This document shows, piece by piece, positions 29,801-37,723 of a DNA stretch of 64,000 nt. Location of the stretch: assembly GCA_013289795.1 (NCBI GenBank), contig JABCZH010000010.1, forward strand, positions 62,001 to 126,000. The letters run 5' to 3'. Source of the DNA: Acidobacteriota bacterium (lineage in GTDB: Bacteria; Acidobacteriota; Terriglobia; Terriglobales; Acidobacteriaceae). Within the stretch, counting starts at the first letter, position 1, and each line of letters starts with the position of its first letter. A model generated the notes under the pieces. That model did no database searches. It worked only from the letters and a program-made list of their open reading frames with translations, and was not told the origin of the DNA. Made by a program: the position numbers and the translations under genes.

Positions 29801-29975
29801 TGCGATTGGATCTGACTCCCAACGTCCCTTCGCGATCGTCATAGTCGGCGGGTTGATTGCAGACCTGGTGATGAGCATCTTCCTTCTGCCGACGCTGTAT
29901 GTGTGGTTCGCAGGGGAACGCGACGTCCTCCCCGCTGCCGAAGAAGGATTCGAAGCGGGCGAGCACGTGGACTAG
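26823..29975 (+). CDS. Heavy-metal efflux RND transporter (HME family, CzcA/CusA-like)
   Basis: 1050 residues, the usual length. Twelve helices with two large periplasmic loops. In helix 4 the HME proton-relay signature is LGALDFGMVVDGAVVMLEN, with D404, D410 and E417 spaced as in CzcA, which places the pump in the metal-cation group and not in drug efflux. The substrate cannot be fixed; the CusA methionine triad was not confirmed. Exports divalent metal or Cu+ from periplasm or cytoplasm through the TolC partner encoded upstream. Last gene of the operon. Confidence 0.94.
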   Translation: MIRRVVDFALNNRWMVLAIALVLFGWGIVSFRNLPIEAYPDVADNYVEVITQWPGISAEQIEQQVTIPLEIVMNGIPHVVHLRSFSLFGLSDLKLIFDDESDNDWNRERVLERLSQVTLPPGVVPQMGTDWSPVGQIYFFTLHSTNPAYDPMELKSIEDWVIEKNFKAVPDIVDVASFGGPTREYQVRVDPNKLVAYGLSIAQVEQQLINNNVNAGGSFIQEGLQQINVRSVGLVDRAQDIERTVITTKNGTPLRVKDIAVVAQGPKIRLGQFARAVHRENGKIVDNDDVVSGIVLLRKGAAADTALQAIHNKVEELNGHILPPGVKIVPFIDRSDLVHFTTHTVLHNLTEGMILVSIILFLFLGNFRGALIVAATIPFALLFASICLDLRHIPANLLSLGALDFGMVVDGAVVMLENIIRHLGHKNGDSKTPAVRISEASHEVQRPVFYAIAIIITAYLPIFTLQRVEGRLFHPMAWTVAFALLGALIFSIVIAPVLASFAFAKGAHEWHNPILHFLTERYRKAVRWAIRRRALVLGVGVLGFFVTLYLAFSGVIGSEFLPHLDEGALWVRGTLAPSTGPDEGTRVSNQARIILCSFPEVPQCTSQTGRPDDGTDTTSFFNTEYFVDLKPKEQWRPVFHENKDELIAAMNRELNKIPGVVWGFSQPIEDNMEEAVSGVKGELAIKVYGDSLKTLEEMSAQIASIMGTVKGVEDLGVFHVLGQPNLNVTVDRDQAARYQINVADVQDAVQTAVGGNALTQVLQGEARYDLVLRYLPQYRSTRQAIENVRLLSPSGERVSLAQLCKIEERDGGSEIYREGNQRYVAIKYSVRGRDLGGAVEEAMKKVNAEVKLPAGYHIDWAGEYESQKRADKRLLVVLPITILVIFIILYTMFKSFKWAMLILANVAMARFGGLLALLITGTNFSVSSGVGFLALFGVSVQTGVIMLEYINQLRARRYSIDDAAVEGAVLRLRPIMMTMLVATLGLLPAALSHAIGSDSQRPFAIVIVGGLIADLVMSIFLLPTLYVWFAGERDVLPAAEEGFEAGEHVD

Positions 29976-30032
29976 AGAGCACGTGCAGGGTGTTGTCCCC
30001 GATTGGCGGAGAGCCGTGCTCAGCCAACGCCC

Positions 30033-30635
30033 TTAAGGCTTTTGCGGTTTCAGACTGCAGTCCTTGCGAACCAAGGCCAGATCGAGGCCTGCGGGAGTAA
30101 ATTCCGCGATTTGCGGACCGCGAGGGGAGTCGAACTCGACCTTAAAGATCTTGGCTCCGATTAACTGGCGAACCGTGTCCTTATCCATGGCGAGGAAATT
30201 GCCGTGCACCCAGTTCCAGCTGTGACGGCTGCTGGAATTGTCCACGCGGACGCGCACCCGCATTTGCGGCTTGCCTTCCCAAAAGCTCGCGCGATTCGGA
30301 GGCCCCAATCTCAGGTTGGGACGGAAGTCGCCGAGAGCCAGTTTTCCGCCCACGCAGAAAAGAAGCACCTTCGCTTTAGCATCGCTGTCCGGCAGGAGAT
30401 TATCTGCTTCGAGCTCAAAGCGATTCTTCTGGGCTCCCGTCATCTTGTCTTCAGACTGGAATTCCAACCATTTTCCGCCCGCAGGGATGCCGGCAACCTG
30501 CTTTCCGTCGGTGGGCGGGCCGCCCTCCTGCGCGCACAGCGTAACCGACAGCGTGCACAAGAAAAAGAAGGATACGGCGAGCGCCTTCACAACTAATTTC
30601 GGACTGGCCACGGCACTGGGACGAAGGATTGTCAT
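30033..30635 (-). CDS. Secreted protein of unknown function, 200 aa
   Basis: ATG at 30633-30635 with AGGAG at 6 bp. A signal sequence (hydrophobic to about residue 35, ending VTLCAQ) is followed by a single domain of about 160 residues rich in beta strands (MRVRVRVDNSSSRHSWNW; FKVEFDSPRGPQIAEF). Convergent with the efflux operon. No family recognised. Confidence 0.6.
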   Translation of the reverse strand: MTILRPSAVASPKLVVKALAVSFFFLCTLSVTLCAQEGGPPTDGKQVAGIPAGGKWLEFQSEDKMTGAQKNRFELEADNLLPDSDAKAKVLLFCVGGKLALGDFRPNLRLGPPNRASFWEGKPQMRVRVRVDNSSSRHSWNWVHGNFLAMDKDTVRQLIGAKIFKVEFDSPRGPQIAEFTPAGLDLALVRKDCSLKPQKP

Positions 30636-30813
30636 TTCTGCTCCTACACTATTAAACCCCAAAGGACGCAAAAGTTTCACCAAAATCTAGGGTAGGCACC
30701 CAGCACAGACACTTGCGCCAACTCGGCACTACTTGCTGGGCGGATGATTCTAAGATGACCCAAGAGGTCTGATTGTTGCCAGAAAGCGCTAGGCTTGCGG
30801 CATGATCAGGGGC

Positions 30814-31527
30814 TCAGTCAGGATCATAGACGGCATTGCCGTAACCCTGGCGCCTGATGCTTTCCTGCATCTGGTCGAGCCGTGTTTTTTCCTGATCGAG
30901 CTGACGCTGCGATGCGTCGTATTGTGCTTTCAAGGTCCGCCCGGTGTCGCACCAGTCCTTGTAATAGGGCGAGGTATAAGACGAAGTCCAGCACAATGGG
31001 GCTTCGTCGTCCTGGGAGTACTCGGCGCTCCACGCGGCAAACTGATCCTTTAAGCTCGCCATGCGGTTCTGGATACTGGCGATCTCTCCCTTCTCCGCCA
31101 AAATCTGGTTCTTGAAGACCCTTGCCTGCGCCTCAAAAGCCCTGTCTCTCTGGATTTCTTCATCAGCGGTCTGCCCTGCGGGGTGAGAGGCATGAAGAGA
31201 AGCGGTCTGAGTGATTGCAGGTTTCACAGCGCTGGGGCTGGCGGGAGCAGGACTGCCAGCGTCAGCCGGGTCCTTGACGTCCGTGTTTCGGTAGACCTTG
31301 GCTGCCGGCGCCGACGCCTGCAATTGTCTTGAGGCGCGAGCTGCATCCGCCACTGTTTGCCGTGTGTTGGGCCGGGGCTTGGCCGGTGGAGTAGTTGGCT
31401 GCAGGCTCGGAGTTGGGGTGGTCGGCTGCCCCGTGGCAACCGATTGGTCGGCTTGGCCGAATGCCAGGGCGCCCAGCAGCAACGGCGCTGCGCACAATAC
31501 CAACCTCGACCTGAAAAAGGCGCGCAT
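30814..31527 (-). CDS. Secreted coiled-coil protein, unknown function
   Basis: 237 residues. Signal peptide (MRAFFRSRLVLCAAPLLLGALAFGQA), a Thr/Pro-rich linker (30-60), then mostly helical sequence with a coiled coil at about 125-165 and 200-230 (LDQEKTRLDQMQESIRRQ). Two cysteines (CWTSSYTSPYYKDWC, about 185-200) may form a disulfide. Divergent from the BlaI gene. No family recognised. Confidence 0.6.
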   Translation of the reverse strand: MRAFFRSRLVLCAAPLLLGALAFGQADQSVATGQPTTPTPSLQPTTPPAKPRPNTRQTVADAARASRQLQASAPAAKVYRNTDVKDPADAGSPAPASPSAVKPAITQTASLHASHPAGQTADEEIQRDRAFEAQARVFKNQILAEKGEIASIQNRMASLKDQFAAWSAEYSQDDEAPLCWTSSYTSPYYKDWCDTGRTLKAQYDASQRQLDQEKTRLDQMQESIRRQGYGNAVYDPD

Positions 31528-31698
31528 GGACTGCCTAAATCATAGCGCGCTGAGAGTCTGCGGGCGTGGCTGGATTCCAAACTGAAGTTGCTGTCCTGTC
31601 GCGCAACGGCACTTAGACTTTCACGGGGCCGGACTTTCTTCTCCTTGTTTTTGAGGCCATTTTGCGATAATTTTGCGTTCTTCATTAGTGAGTTCAGA

Positions 31699-32124
31699 AT
31701 GAATAGCATCTACCGTTTCCTCGGACGATCGCCGAAAGCCCAACTCGGGCCCCTCGAGCAACAACTGCTGGAGGAATTATGGAAGTGTAAGAGTGCAACC
31801 GTTCGCGAGTTGCTCGATCGCAGCGATCTCAGGCTTGCATACACTACGGTGATGACCACCCTCGACCGGCTCTACAAAAAGCAACTGCTGGACCGGGTGG
31901 CAGAAGGACGAGCGTTCCGTTACTCTCCGCGGCACACACAAGAGGAGATCAAGAAAGCCGCCGCCGGGGAGACCATCCGCCAGTTGTTGAGTTCCAGCCC
32001 AGCCGGCTCGCTTCCTCTTTCTTACCTGGTGGAAGCGGTCAGCGAACACGACGCAGGCTTATTAGACGAGTTGCAGCAACTCCTGGACCAGAAGCGCCGC
32101 GAGCGCAACCGGGAGAAACGCTGA
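31699..32124 (+). CDS. BlaI/MecI/CopY family transcriptional repressor
   Basis: 141 residues. Winged helix of the Penicillinase_R family: LGPLEQQLLEELWKCKSATVRELL then LAYTTVMTTLDRLYKKQLLDR (residues 16-70). The C-terminal part dimerises and in known systems is cut to relieve repression. Start ATG at 31699; a GATAAT -10-like element lies at 31666-31671. Overlaps the M56 peptidase gene by one base (TGATG), the classic BlaI/BlaR pairing. Confidence 0.9.
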   Translation: MNSIYRFLGRSPKAQLGPLEQQLLEELWKCKSATVRELLDRSDLRLAYTTVMTTLDRLYKKQLLDRVAEGRAFRYSPRHTQEEIKKAAAGETIRQLLSSSPAGSLPLSYLVEAVSEHDAGLLDELQQLLDQKRRERNREKR

Positions 32125-33089
32125 TGTTTCTTGCCCGCTGCGCCGCCATTTCGCTGGCCTTATTCGTTCTGCTGTATGTCCCGGCCTCGCTTGCGGTTTC
32201 GCGAGGGTGGGGCTTGCTACCGCAAGTGGTCAAGCCGCGAACGGCACGCGGCTCCGCTGACCTGCTCTTCGCTCTGCGCATGCTTCCCTTTGTACTGGCT
32301 GCCGTCTTCACTCTGGTGTTTGCCCTGCCATCGTTCCTGTTGCTGGAACCCCGTTCGACCGACGAGGCCGTCGGGACTGCCCCGCTGATGCTGGGCTTGT
32401 GCTGCCTCGGCGTGCTGGCAGCGGGGGCTGTTCGATCGGCATCAGCCCAGATCAGAACCTCGCGAGCACTCACGAAGTGGATGGACGGCTCCACGGTCAT
32501 GGACTCCGCGGCTCCCGTGCCGGTCTTTATTACGGCGAGGGACGCGGTTACCGCCAGGGATGCGCCGTCCCTGACCGTGGCAGGCGTGCGCGATCCCAAA
32601 GTGTTAGTGTCGGAAGCTGCTATTGCCGCCTTGACACCGCCGGAACTGCGGGCCGCTCTCAAGCATGAAGCAGCGCATGCCCAGTCCTACGACAATTTGA
32701 AGAAGCTACTGTTTCGATTGGCTGTGTTCCCCGGAATGGCTGGGTTGGAGCGCGCCTGGTCCGAACAGAGCGAGCTGGCTGCGGACGATGCGGCGGTCCT
32801 GTGCTTCCGGGATGCGCTGGATCTCGCGGGCGCACTGATCAAAGTCTCGCGATTGGGCACATGGCAGCCCCAGGCAGAACTGACCACCGGTCTGCTGCAC
32901 AGTTCGACCGCGCTGGGAACGCGCGTGCAGCGGCTGATTTCGTGGAAGAAGAATTCAGCGTCTGCAACGCATGGCACCAGCTGGCGATACGCACTGCCGT
33001 CTTTGTGCGGAACTCTCTTTGTGCTGGTCGCAACCTACGGCTCGGTGCTCACCGGCCTGCACGCCGTCACGGAATGGCTGGTGCGCTAA
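32124..33089 (+). CDS. M56 (BlaR1-type) membrane metallopeptidase
   Basis: 321 residues. Membrane helices at the N-terminus and near 50-75 and 85-105, a cytoplasmic zinc-protease domain with HEAAH at 181-185 and the downstream ELAAD (217-221), then a last helix (about 295-312). Unlike BlaR1 there is no C-terminal penicillin-sensor domain, so the stimulus must be read by the short membrane or periplasmic parts or by a partner. It would cleave the repressor encoded just upstream. The regulated genes are not identified here. Confidence 0.88.
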   Translation: MFLARCAAISLALFVLLYVPASLAVSRGWGLLPQVVKPRTARGSADLLFALRMLPFVLAAVFTLVFALPSFLLLEPRSTDEAVGTAPLMLGLCCLGVLAAGAVRSASAQIRTSRALTKWMDGSTVMDSAAPVPVFITARDAVTARDAPSLTVAGVRDPKVLVSEAAIAALTPPELRAALKHEAAHAQSYDNLKKLLFRLAVFPGMAGLERAWSEQSELAADDAAVLCFRDALDLAGALIKVSRLGTWQPQAELTTGLLHSSTALGTRVQRLISWKKNSASATHGTSWRYALPSLCGTLFVLVATYGSVLTGLHAVTEWLVR

Positions 33090-33093
33090 TCGG

Positions 33094-34686
33094 TTAGCGA
33101 TTTCCCAGCAGCCCGTACACCGACACCTGCGTCGCCGTCGGCACATACACCTTGCCGTTGACCACAGTCGGGACGGTAAACTTCACCGCAATGCCGGGCT
33201 GGTCGCGCGAGCTGTTCTGGTTGCTGTTGTAGAACTCGGTGGCAATGTTGTTGGCATCGTAGGCATGCAGGATCGCCTGGCCATTGCTACCATAGTTATC
33301 CACCTGTAACGTCCAGACAATCGAATTGTTGGTTCCATTCGCCGAGATTGACGGCGTAGGCCCGGGGAATCCCGAATAAGTCCCTGTCGCAACTGCAGTG
33401 TTCGACAACAGACCCGTGGTCGTGTTGAACGTATATTGCCTCAGGTAGTCGTTGCTTCCGCCAAAGTAGACGTTGTTATTCCACCAGGCCGGAGTGGCCC
33501 ACAAGCCACCAATCGCGTTCTCCATGTCTTGCACGATCTGGTTATTGTTGTTGGGGTTGTAGCGTCCCATGTGGTCGCGATCGATCAAATAGATGGAGCC
33601 GCTCTTGCCGACCTGGACCAGCAAATGCTGATGCGGCGCTCCTTGACCCTGGTCGGGCAATAGCATTACGCCTCCCGAACCCACGTCAGTGTCACCATCC
33701 GAAAGGGTCCCCTGATCATAGGGGGTGAAATAGTCATAGGGGTGCTGTAGGTGCGATGTGGCTGGGCCCTTCAGCACGCTATCCGCGAAATCCGAACCGC
33801 CCTTGGGGCCATCGTAGCTGCCGTTGCCGGTGGCAAAAAAGATGTATGTGCCATCCGATGCGACGCCGCCACCGCTCTGCCACACTCCTCCCAGCCCGCC
33901 GTTGGGAGTGGAGTTCCATACTGCGGTCTGCTTCAGAGTGGACTCGTTGTATTCCATCACCCAGCCGTGATATGGGCTGTTGTCGCAGTGGGACGCCCAG
34001 GCAATGAACAGCGTGCCATTAACGAGCAATAACCCCGGTCGCTGCGCCTCGTGCAACGGATCGAACTTGACGATTCCATTCACCGACCCGTCGCCGTTCC
34101 CCTTCACCTGCGCATGAATGACCACCGGTGAGCCGGGTTGGTCCTTGCCGGTGAAAATGTTAATCGCATGCAAAACGTGGAGGAACTGTCCGTTGTCTTT
34201 TATCTTGGTGACCACGAACATCGTCCCCGCCGTGATGTCGATCACCGGCGTGCTGGTGATCCCAATCTCCGGGACCAGGTCGCTGCAGTTCACGTCGTTG
34301 CTGGACACCGTGGTTATGCCACGGGCGGGATCGATCAGGCTGGTCTGCCATAGAGGAGCGGCGTTGATCCCGGTATTATTGTCGGCATCGAAGGCGTAAA
34401 CGCTGTCGTGTTCCGTGGCCACGTACACTACATTGTGCGTGCCCATGCCAGGGATGCTGACGTTGGGCACATACAGGGGCTGGGCATATACGTAGCCATC
34501 CACTGGCTGTGAAAACAGCTTGCCGAACTGACCCACGTTGACATTGCCAGGCGTCAGAATGGTCTCGCTCAAGTTCTGGCCGTCGCGCATATTGTCGTTG
34601 CGCGAAGTGGTGACGCTGACTTGTGCATGGGCGGCGCGCAGCAACGCTAGACCGCACACCAGAACTGCCAGGATGCATGACTTCAT
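33094..34686 (-). CDS. Secreted PQQ-like beta-propeller protein
   Basis: 530 residues. Signal peptide ending LRAAHAQ; repeated blades of the pattern VVYVATEHDSVYAFDADNN, TMFVVTKIK, GKSGSIYLIDRDHMG, GQAILHAYDAN, TVVNGKVYVPTATQVSVYGLL. Similar to PQQ-binding-like propellers, but no quinoprotein dehydrogenase signature was seen, so enzymatic activity is doubtful. ATG at 34684-34686 with TGAGGAG ribosome site. Stop is 4 bp from the convergent M56 gene. Divergent from the HAF-repeat gene. Confidence 0.75.
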   Translation of the reverse strand: MKSCILAVLVCGLALLRAAHAQVSVTTSRNDNMRDGQNLSETILTPGNVNVGQFGKLFSQPVDGYVYAQPLYVPNVSIPGMGTHNVVYVATEHDSVYAFDADNNTGINAAPLWQTSLIDPARGITTVSSNDVNCSDLVPEIGITSTPVIDITAGTMFVVTKIKDNGQFLHVLHAINIFTGKDQPGSPVVIHAQVKGNGDGSVNGIVKFDPLHEAQRPGLLLVNGTLFIAWASHCDNSPYHGWVMEYNESTLKQTAVWNSTPNGGLGGVWQSGGGVASDGTYIFFATGNGSYDGPKGGSDFADSVLKGPATSHLQHPYDYFTPYDQGTLSDGDTDVGSGGVMLLPDQGQGAPHQHLLVQVGKSGSIYLIDRDHMGRYNPNNNNQIVQDMENAIGGLWATPAWWNNNVYFGGSNDYLRQYTFNTTTGLLSNTAVATGTYSGFPGPTPSISANGTNNSIVWTLQVDNYGSNGQAILHAYDANNIATEFYNSNQNSSRDQPGIAVKFTVPTVVNGKVYVPTATQVSVYGLLGNR

Positions 34687-34830
34687 AGGTCTCCTCAGAA
34701 GGGTTAAGCTGTGAACAAACGCCGTACGGACCTGCTGATGCCACTGTCGGGGCGAAGGGCGCGACAACAGTTTTCTATGTATAGCCGCCAGCTGTCAAGG
34801 TGTTTGACGGGCAGGAGCCTTTCTACTCAC

Positions 34831-35853
34831 ATGAGCTGCGCGCGTGGCCAGTGGCCGCCGATATCGTCGAGAGCCTTGCGTCGGAAGAGGCTGGAGATCC
34901 CCCTTGCACTGGTCGTGTTTCTTGCGTCCGCGATGGCGGGGCAAACCGCAACGCAGTCCAGACTTCGCTACCGGGTGGTCGAAATACCTCTGAAGCCCTG
35001 GCACCTGAGCAACTCGGGCCAAGCCGCCGGTAAAACCAGCAAGAATCAGGCTGCGATCTGGAACCGGCGGCGTGGCCTGCGGTTGTTGCCCACGATCGAG
35101 GGATTCTCTGAGAGTGAAGCCCGGGGCTCGAATGCTTCCGGCTATGTGGTGGGATTCGCGACTAACAGCGATCAAGTCGGCGGTTTCACTTATGAAAAAG
35201 GCAAGCTGGTTCGGCTTCCGGGCAAGAATTCCAAAGCGCTTGCGGTCAATGATGCTGGCGAGGTCGTGGGCGAATCTGAAATCGAGGGCAAGGCACCGGT
35301 TGTGCCTGCGCTATGGAACCATCAGCAGGTCACCAGTCTGGGCGGATGTTGCGGCGGTGTGGCGAGGGGGATCAACAATCGCGGGCAAATCATCGGCGAT
35401 CTCTACGACCAGGCTGGACGCTATCGGGCTTTTCTGTGGGATAGCGTCCACGGGATTCAATCCCTCGGTCCGGCGAGCGGCTACAGTTCCGCAATCGCGA
35501 TCAATGACGCGGGCCATGTTCTGTTGCAAGAGCCGGAGCGAGGTGTGTCGGTCTATCGCAGCCCTGACGCAACGGTTCACATCGAGATTCCCGACCACCA
35601 ACCCGGCGACGGACGCGCCATCAACAACGCCGCCGAAGTTGTCGGCGCCTTTGGACCTTACTTCGACGCCGACCACGCCTTCCTGTGGACCGAGAAGGAC
35701 GGATTCCGCGATCTTAACGACCTGATTCCCGCTGGTTCAGGATGGAAGCTGCAAGTCGCCACCGGAATCAACGACCGTGGCGAGATTGTCGGATTCGGCA
35801 GCCATAGCGGAGAAGATGCGGCCGGCTTTCTGCTGATTCCACAGAGAAAATAG
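34831..35853 (+). CDS. HAF-repeat secreted protein
   Basis: About 340 residues from the ATG at 34831. A basic stretch (RALRRKRLEIP) and hydrophobic segment serve as signal peptide, followed by tandem repeats of the HAF family (for example INNRGQIIGDLYDQAGRYRAFLW and INDRGEIVGFG), each about 45 residues. Probable surface or extracellular propeller. Upstream in-frame codons at 34711 (GTG) and 34777 exist, but 34711 would leave only 24 bp to the divergent gene, too little for two promoters. Confidence 0.75.
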   Translation: MSCARGQWPPISSRALRRKRLEIPLALVVFLASAMAGQTATQSRLRYRVVEIPLKPWHLSNSGQAAGKTSKNQAAIWNRRRGLRLLPTIEGFSESEARGSNASGYVVGFATNSDQVGGFTYEKGKLVRLPGKNSKALAVNDAGEVVGESEIEGKAPVVPALWNHQQVTSLGGCCGGVARGINNRGQIIGDLYDQAGRYRAFLWDSVHGIQSLGPASGYSSAIAINDAGHVLLQEPERGVSVYRSPDATVHIEIPDHQPGDGRAINNAAEVVGAFGPYFDADHAFLWTEKDGFRDLNDLIPAGSGWKLQVATGINDRGEIVGFGSHSGEDAAGFLLIPQRK

Positions 35854-35860
35854 AGCCGCC

Positions 35861-36961
35861 CTATCTTCGCGCCGCCGGCACCTTGGCCGGTTCTGGACCT
35901 GGACTGGGCATGGTCGTGACACGTGCTCCGGCAGCCGCAACCGGTGCCGCGGTTGCCGCCGGCGCAGCGGGAATCAGCCCCAACTGCTTGCGGACTTCCG
36001 CTTCCAGCTTCACCATCGTGTCTTTGTTGTCTTTCAGGAACTGGCGGGCGTTCTCGCGTCCCTGCCCGATGCGTTCTCCCTTGTAGCTGAACCAGGAGCC
36101 AGACTTCTCCACGATTTCCTTGGCCGCCGCCAGATCGAGCAAGTCGCCTTCCCGCGAGATTCCCTCGCCATACATAATGTCGAATTCGGCCTCACGGAAC
36201 GGCGCTGCGACTTTGTTCTTCACCACCTTGACCTTGGTGCGCGAACCCGTGACCACATCACCCTCTTTGATCGCGGCGATGCGGCGGATATCAATTCGCA
36301 CTGAGGAATAGAACTTCAACGCGCGCCCGCCTGTCGTGGTCTCGGGGTTGCCGAACATCACTCCAATTTTCTCGCGGATCTGGTTGATGAAGATCAGGCA
36401 AGTGCGCGACTTCGAAACCGTTCCGGTCAGCTTGCGCAGCGCCTGCGACATTAACCTCGCCTGCAATCCCATGTGGCTGTCACCCATTTCGCCATCGAGC
36501 TCGGCTTTGGGTACGAGCGCCGCCACTGAGTCCACCACCAGCACATCAATCGCGCCCGAGCGCACCAGCGCTTCCGTAATTTCGAGCGCCTGCTCACCGT
36601 AATCAGGCTGCGAAACCAGCAGATTGTCCACATCGACGCCAAGCTTCTTGGCATAGCCAGGGTCGAGCGCGTGTTCCGCGTCCACAAAGGCGGCCATGCC
36701 TCCGGCCTTCTGCGCCTCGGCAACTACTTGCAACGCGATCGTGGTTTTGCCCGAAGATTCAGGCCCGAAGATTTCGACCACACGGCCGCGGGGAAATCCG
36801 CCCACTCCGAGCGCCGCGTCAAACGAAATCGCGCCGGTAGAAATCACCGCGATGGGGACGATGGCTTCCTTCGATCCCAGACGCATGATCGAGCCCTTGC
36901 CAAACTGCTTTTCGATTTGCGCAAACGCCAGATCAATCGCCTTGGATCGTTCATCTGCCAT
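35861..36961 (-). CDS. recA: Recombinase RecA
   Basis: 366 residues. Walker [10 protein letters not shown] (66-74), the [21 protein letters not shown] Walker B and L1 region, L2 loop with [20 protein letters not shown]-dependent strand exchange and SOS co-protease. The C-terminal tail is Ala/Pro-rich and unlike the acidic tail of enteric RecA. ATG at 36959-36961 with AAAAGGAG ribosome site. No convincing LexA box was seen upstream. Confidence 0.98.
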   Translation of the reverse strand: MADERSKAIDLAFAQIEKQFGKGSIMRLGSKEAIVPIAVISTGAISFDAALGVGGFPRGRVVEIFGPESSGKTTIALQVVAEAQKAGGMAAFVDAEHALDPGYAKKLGVDVDNLLVSQPDYGEQALEITEALVRSGAIDVLVVDSVAALVPKAELDGEMGDSHMGLQARLMSQALRKLTGTVSKSRTCLIFINQIREKIGVMFGNPETTTGGRALKFYSSVRIDIRRIAAIKEGDVVTGSRTKVKVVKNKVAAPFREAEFDIMYGEGISREGDLLDLAAAKEIVEKSGSWFSYKGERIGQGRENARQFLKDNKDTMVKLEAEVRKQLGLIPAAPAATAAPVAAAGARVTTMPSPGPEPAKVPAARR

Positions 36962-37004
36962 GAGAACAGCTCCTTTTAAAATTGCAGGATGTGTCTACCG
37001 CCGA

Positions 37005-37010
37005 ATTATA
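37005..37010 (-). promoter_or_regulatory. Candidate -10 element for recA
   Basis: TATAAT on the minus strand, 44 bp upstream of the recA ATG. The expected -35 position holds only a weak TTTTCT-like sequence. Confidence 0.5.
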
Positions 37011-37149
37011 TACTTGGAGCGCAGCGAAGAAAAGGCGAATCTTAAGAAGATTAGTGGAAAACGTTCCCAAATTGGCGCGGAAGATTGTTCATCACTGGCT
37101 TCCGTCGAGACCAGACAGTTATACTTAGCGGGAATTCCTGGGGGTAGTC

Positions 37150-37701
37150 ATGAAACGGTTACTTTCTGCAGTGGGCTTGGTTTTCGTGCTCAGTTGGAGC
37201 TGCATTGCTCAGACCAGCACTGCGGACTCTCCCGCGACGAAGGAAGACGTCGAAAAATACCTTCAGGTCGTCCATTCTCACGACATGATGAAAAAGATGG
37301 CGGTGGCGATGTCCCAAGGTATGCACCAGATGTTGCACCAGCAATACCTAAAGCACAAAGACGATCTGCCCGCAGACTATGAATCGAAGATGACCGCCAG
37401 GATGGATGAAATGTTCGAGAACATGCCCTGGGATGAAATGATGCAGGCTATGGCTCCGGTGTACGAGAAGCACTTTACGAAGGGCGACATCGACAGCTTG
37501 ATTGCATTCTATTCCTCGCCCACCGGTGAGAAGATGTTACGAGAGATGCCCTCCATCATGACGGAGGCGATGCAAAGTATGACGCCGATCATGACCAAGT
37601 ATATGGAGACCGTCCAACAACGACTACAGAAGGAAACTGACGTCATGATTGCCCAGTCCAAGAAAGCGTCTAGCCCTAACACTACAGCTACACACAACTG
37701 A
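37150..37701 (+). CDS. DUF2059 domain-containing secreted protein
   Basis: 183 residues. Signal peptide to about residue 20 (SCIAQ), then an all-helical DUF2059 domain: KYLQVVHSHDMMKKMAVAMSQ, and the characteristic YEKHFTKGDIDSLIAFYSSPTGEKMLREMP (about 110-140). Very methionine-rich (more than 20 Met). Function unknown; members are periplasmic. Divergent from recA. Confidence 0.85.
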   Translation: MKRLLSAVGLVFVLSWSCIAQTSTADSPATKEDVEKYLQVVHSHDMMKKMAVAMSQGMHQMLHQQYLKHKDDLPADYESKMTARMDEMFENMPWDEMMQAMAPVYEKHFTKGDIDSLIAFYSSPTGEKMLREMPSIMTEAMQSMTPIMTKYMETVQQRLQKETDVMIAQSKKASSPNTTATHN

Positions 37702-37723
37702 GCCAACTTGCTACCGCTTCATC

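Noticed and set aside
33094-34686. Propeller protein as a PQQ-dependent alcohol or glucose dehydrogenase that would feed the respiratory island
   Set aside because: Lacks the vicinal disulfide and catalytic Asp/Glu context of quinoprotein dehydrogenases as far as can be seen, and has no heme domain.
37052-37063. GGAAAACGTTCC upstream of recA as a LexA box
   Set aside because: The arms are only 4 bp and the spacing does not fit the GAAC-N4-GTTC or CTGT-N8-ACAG types.
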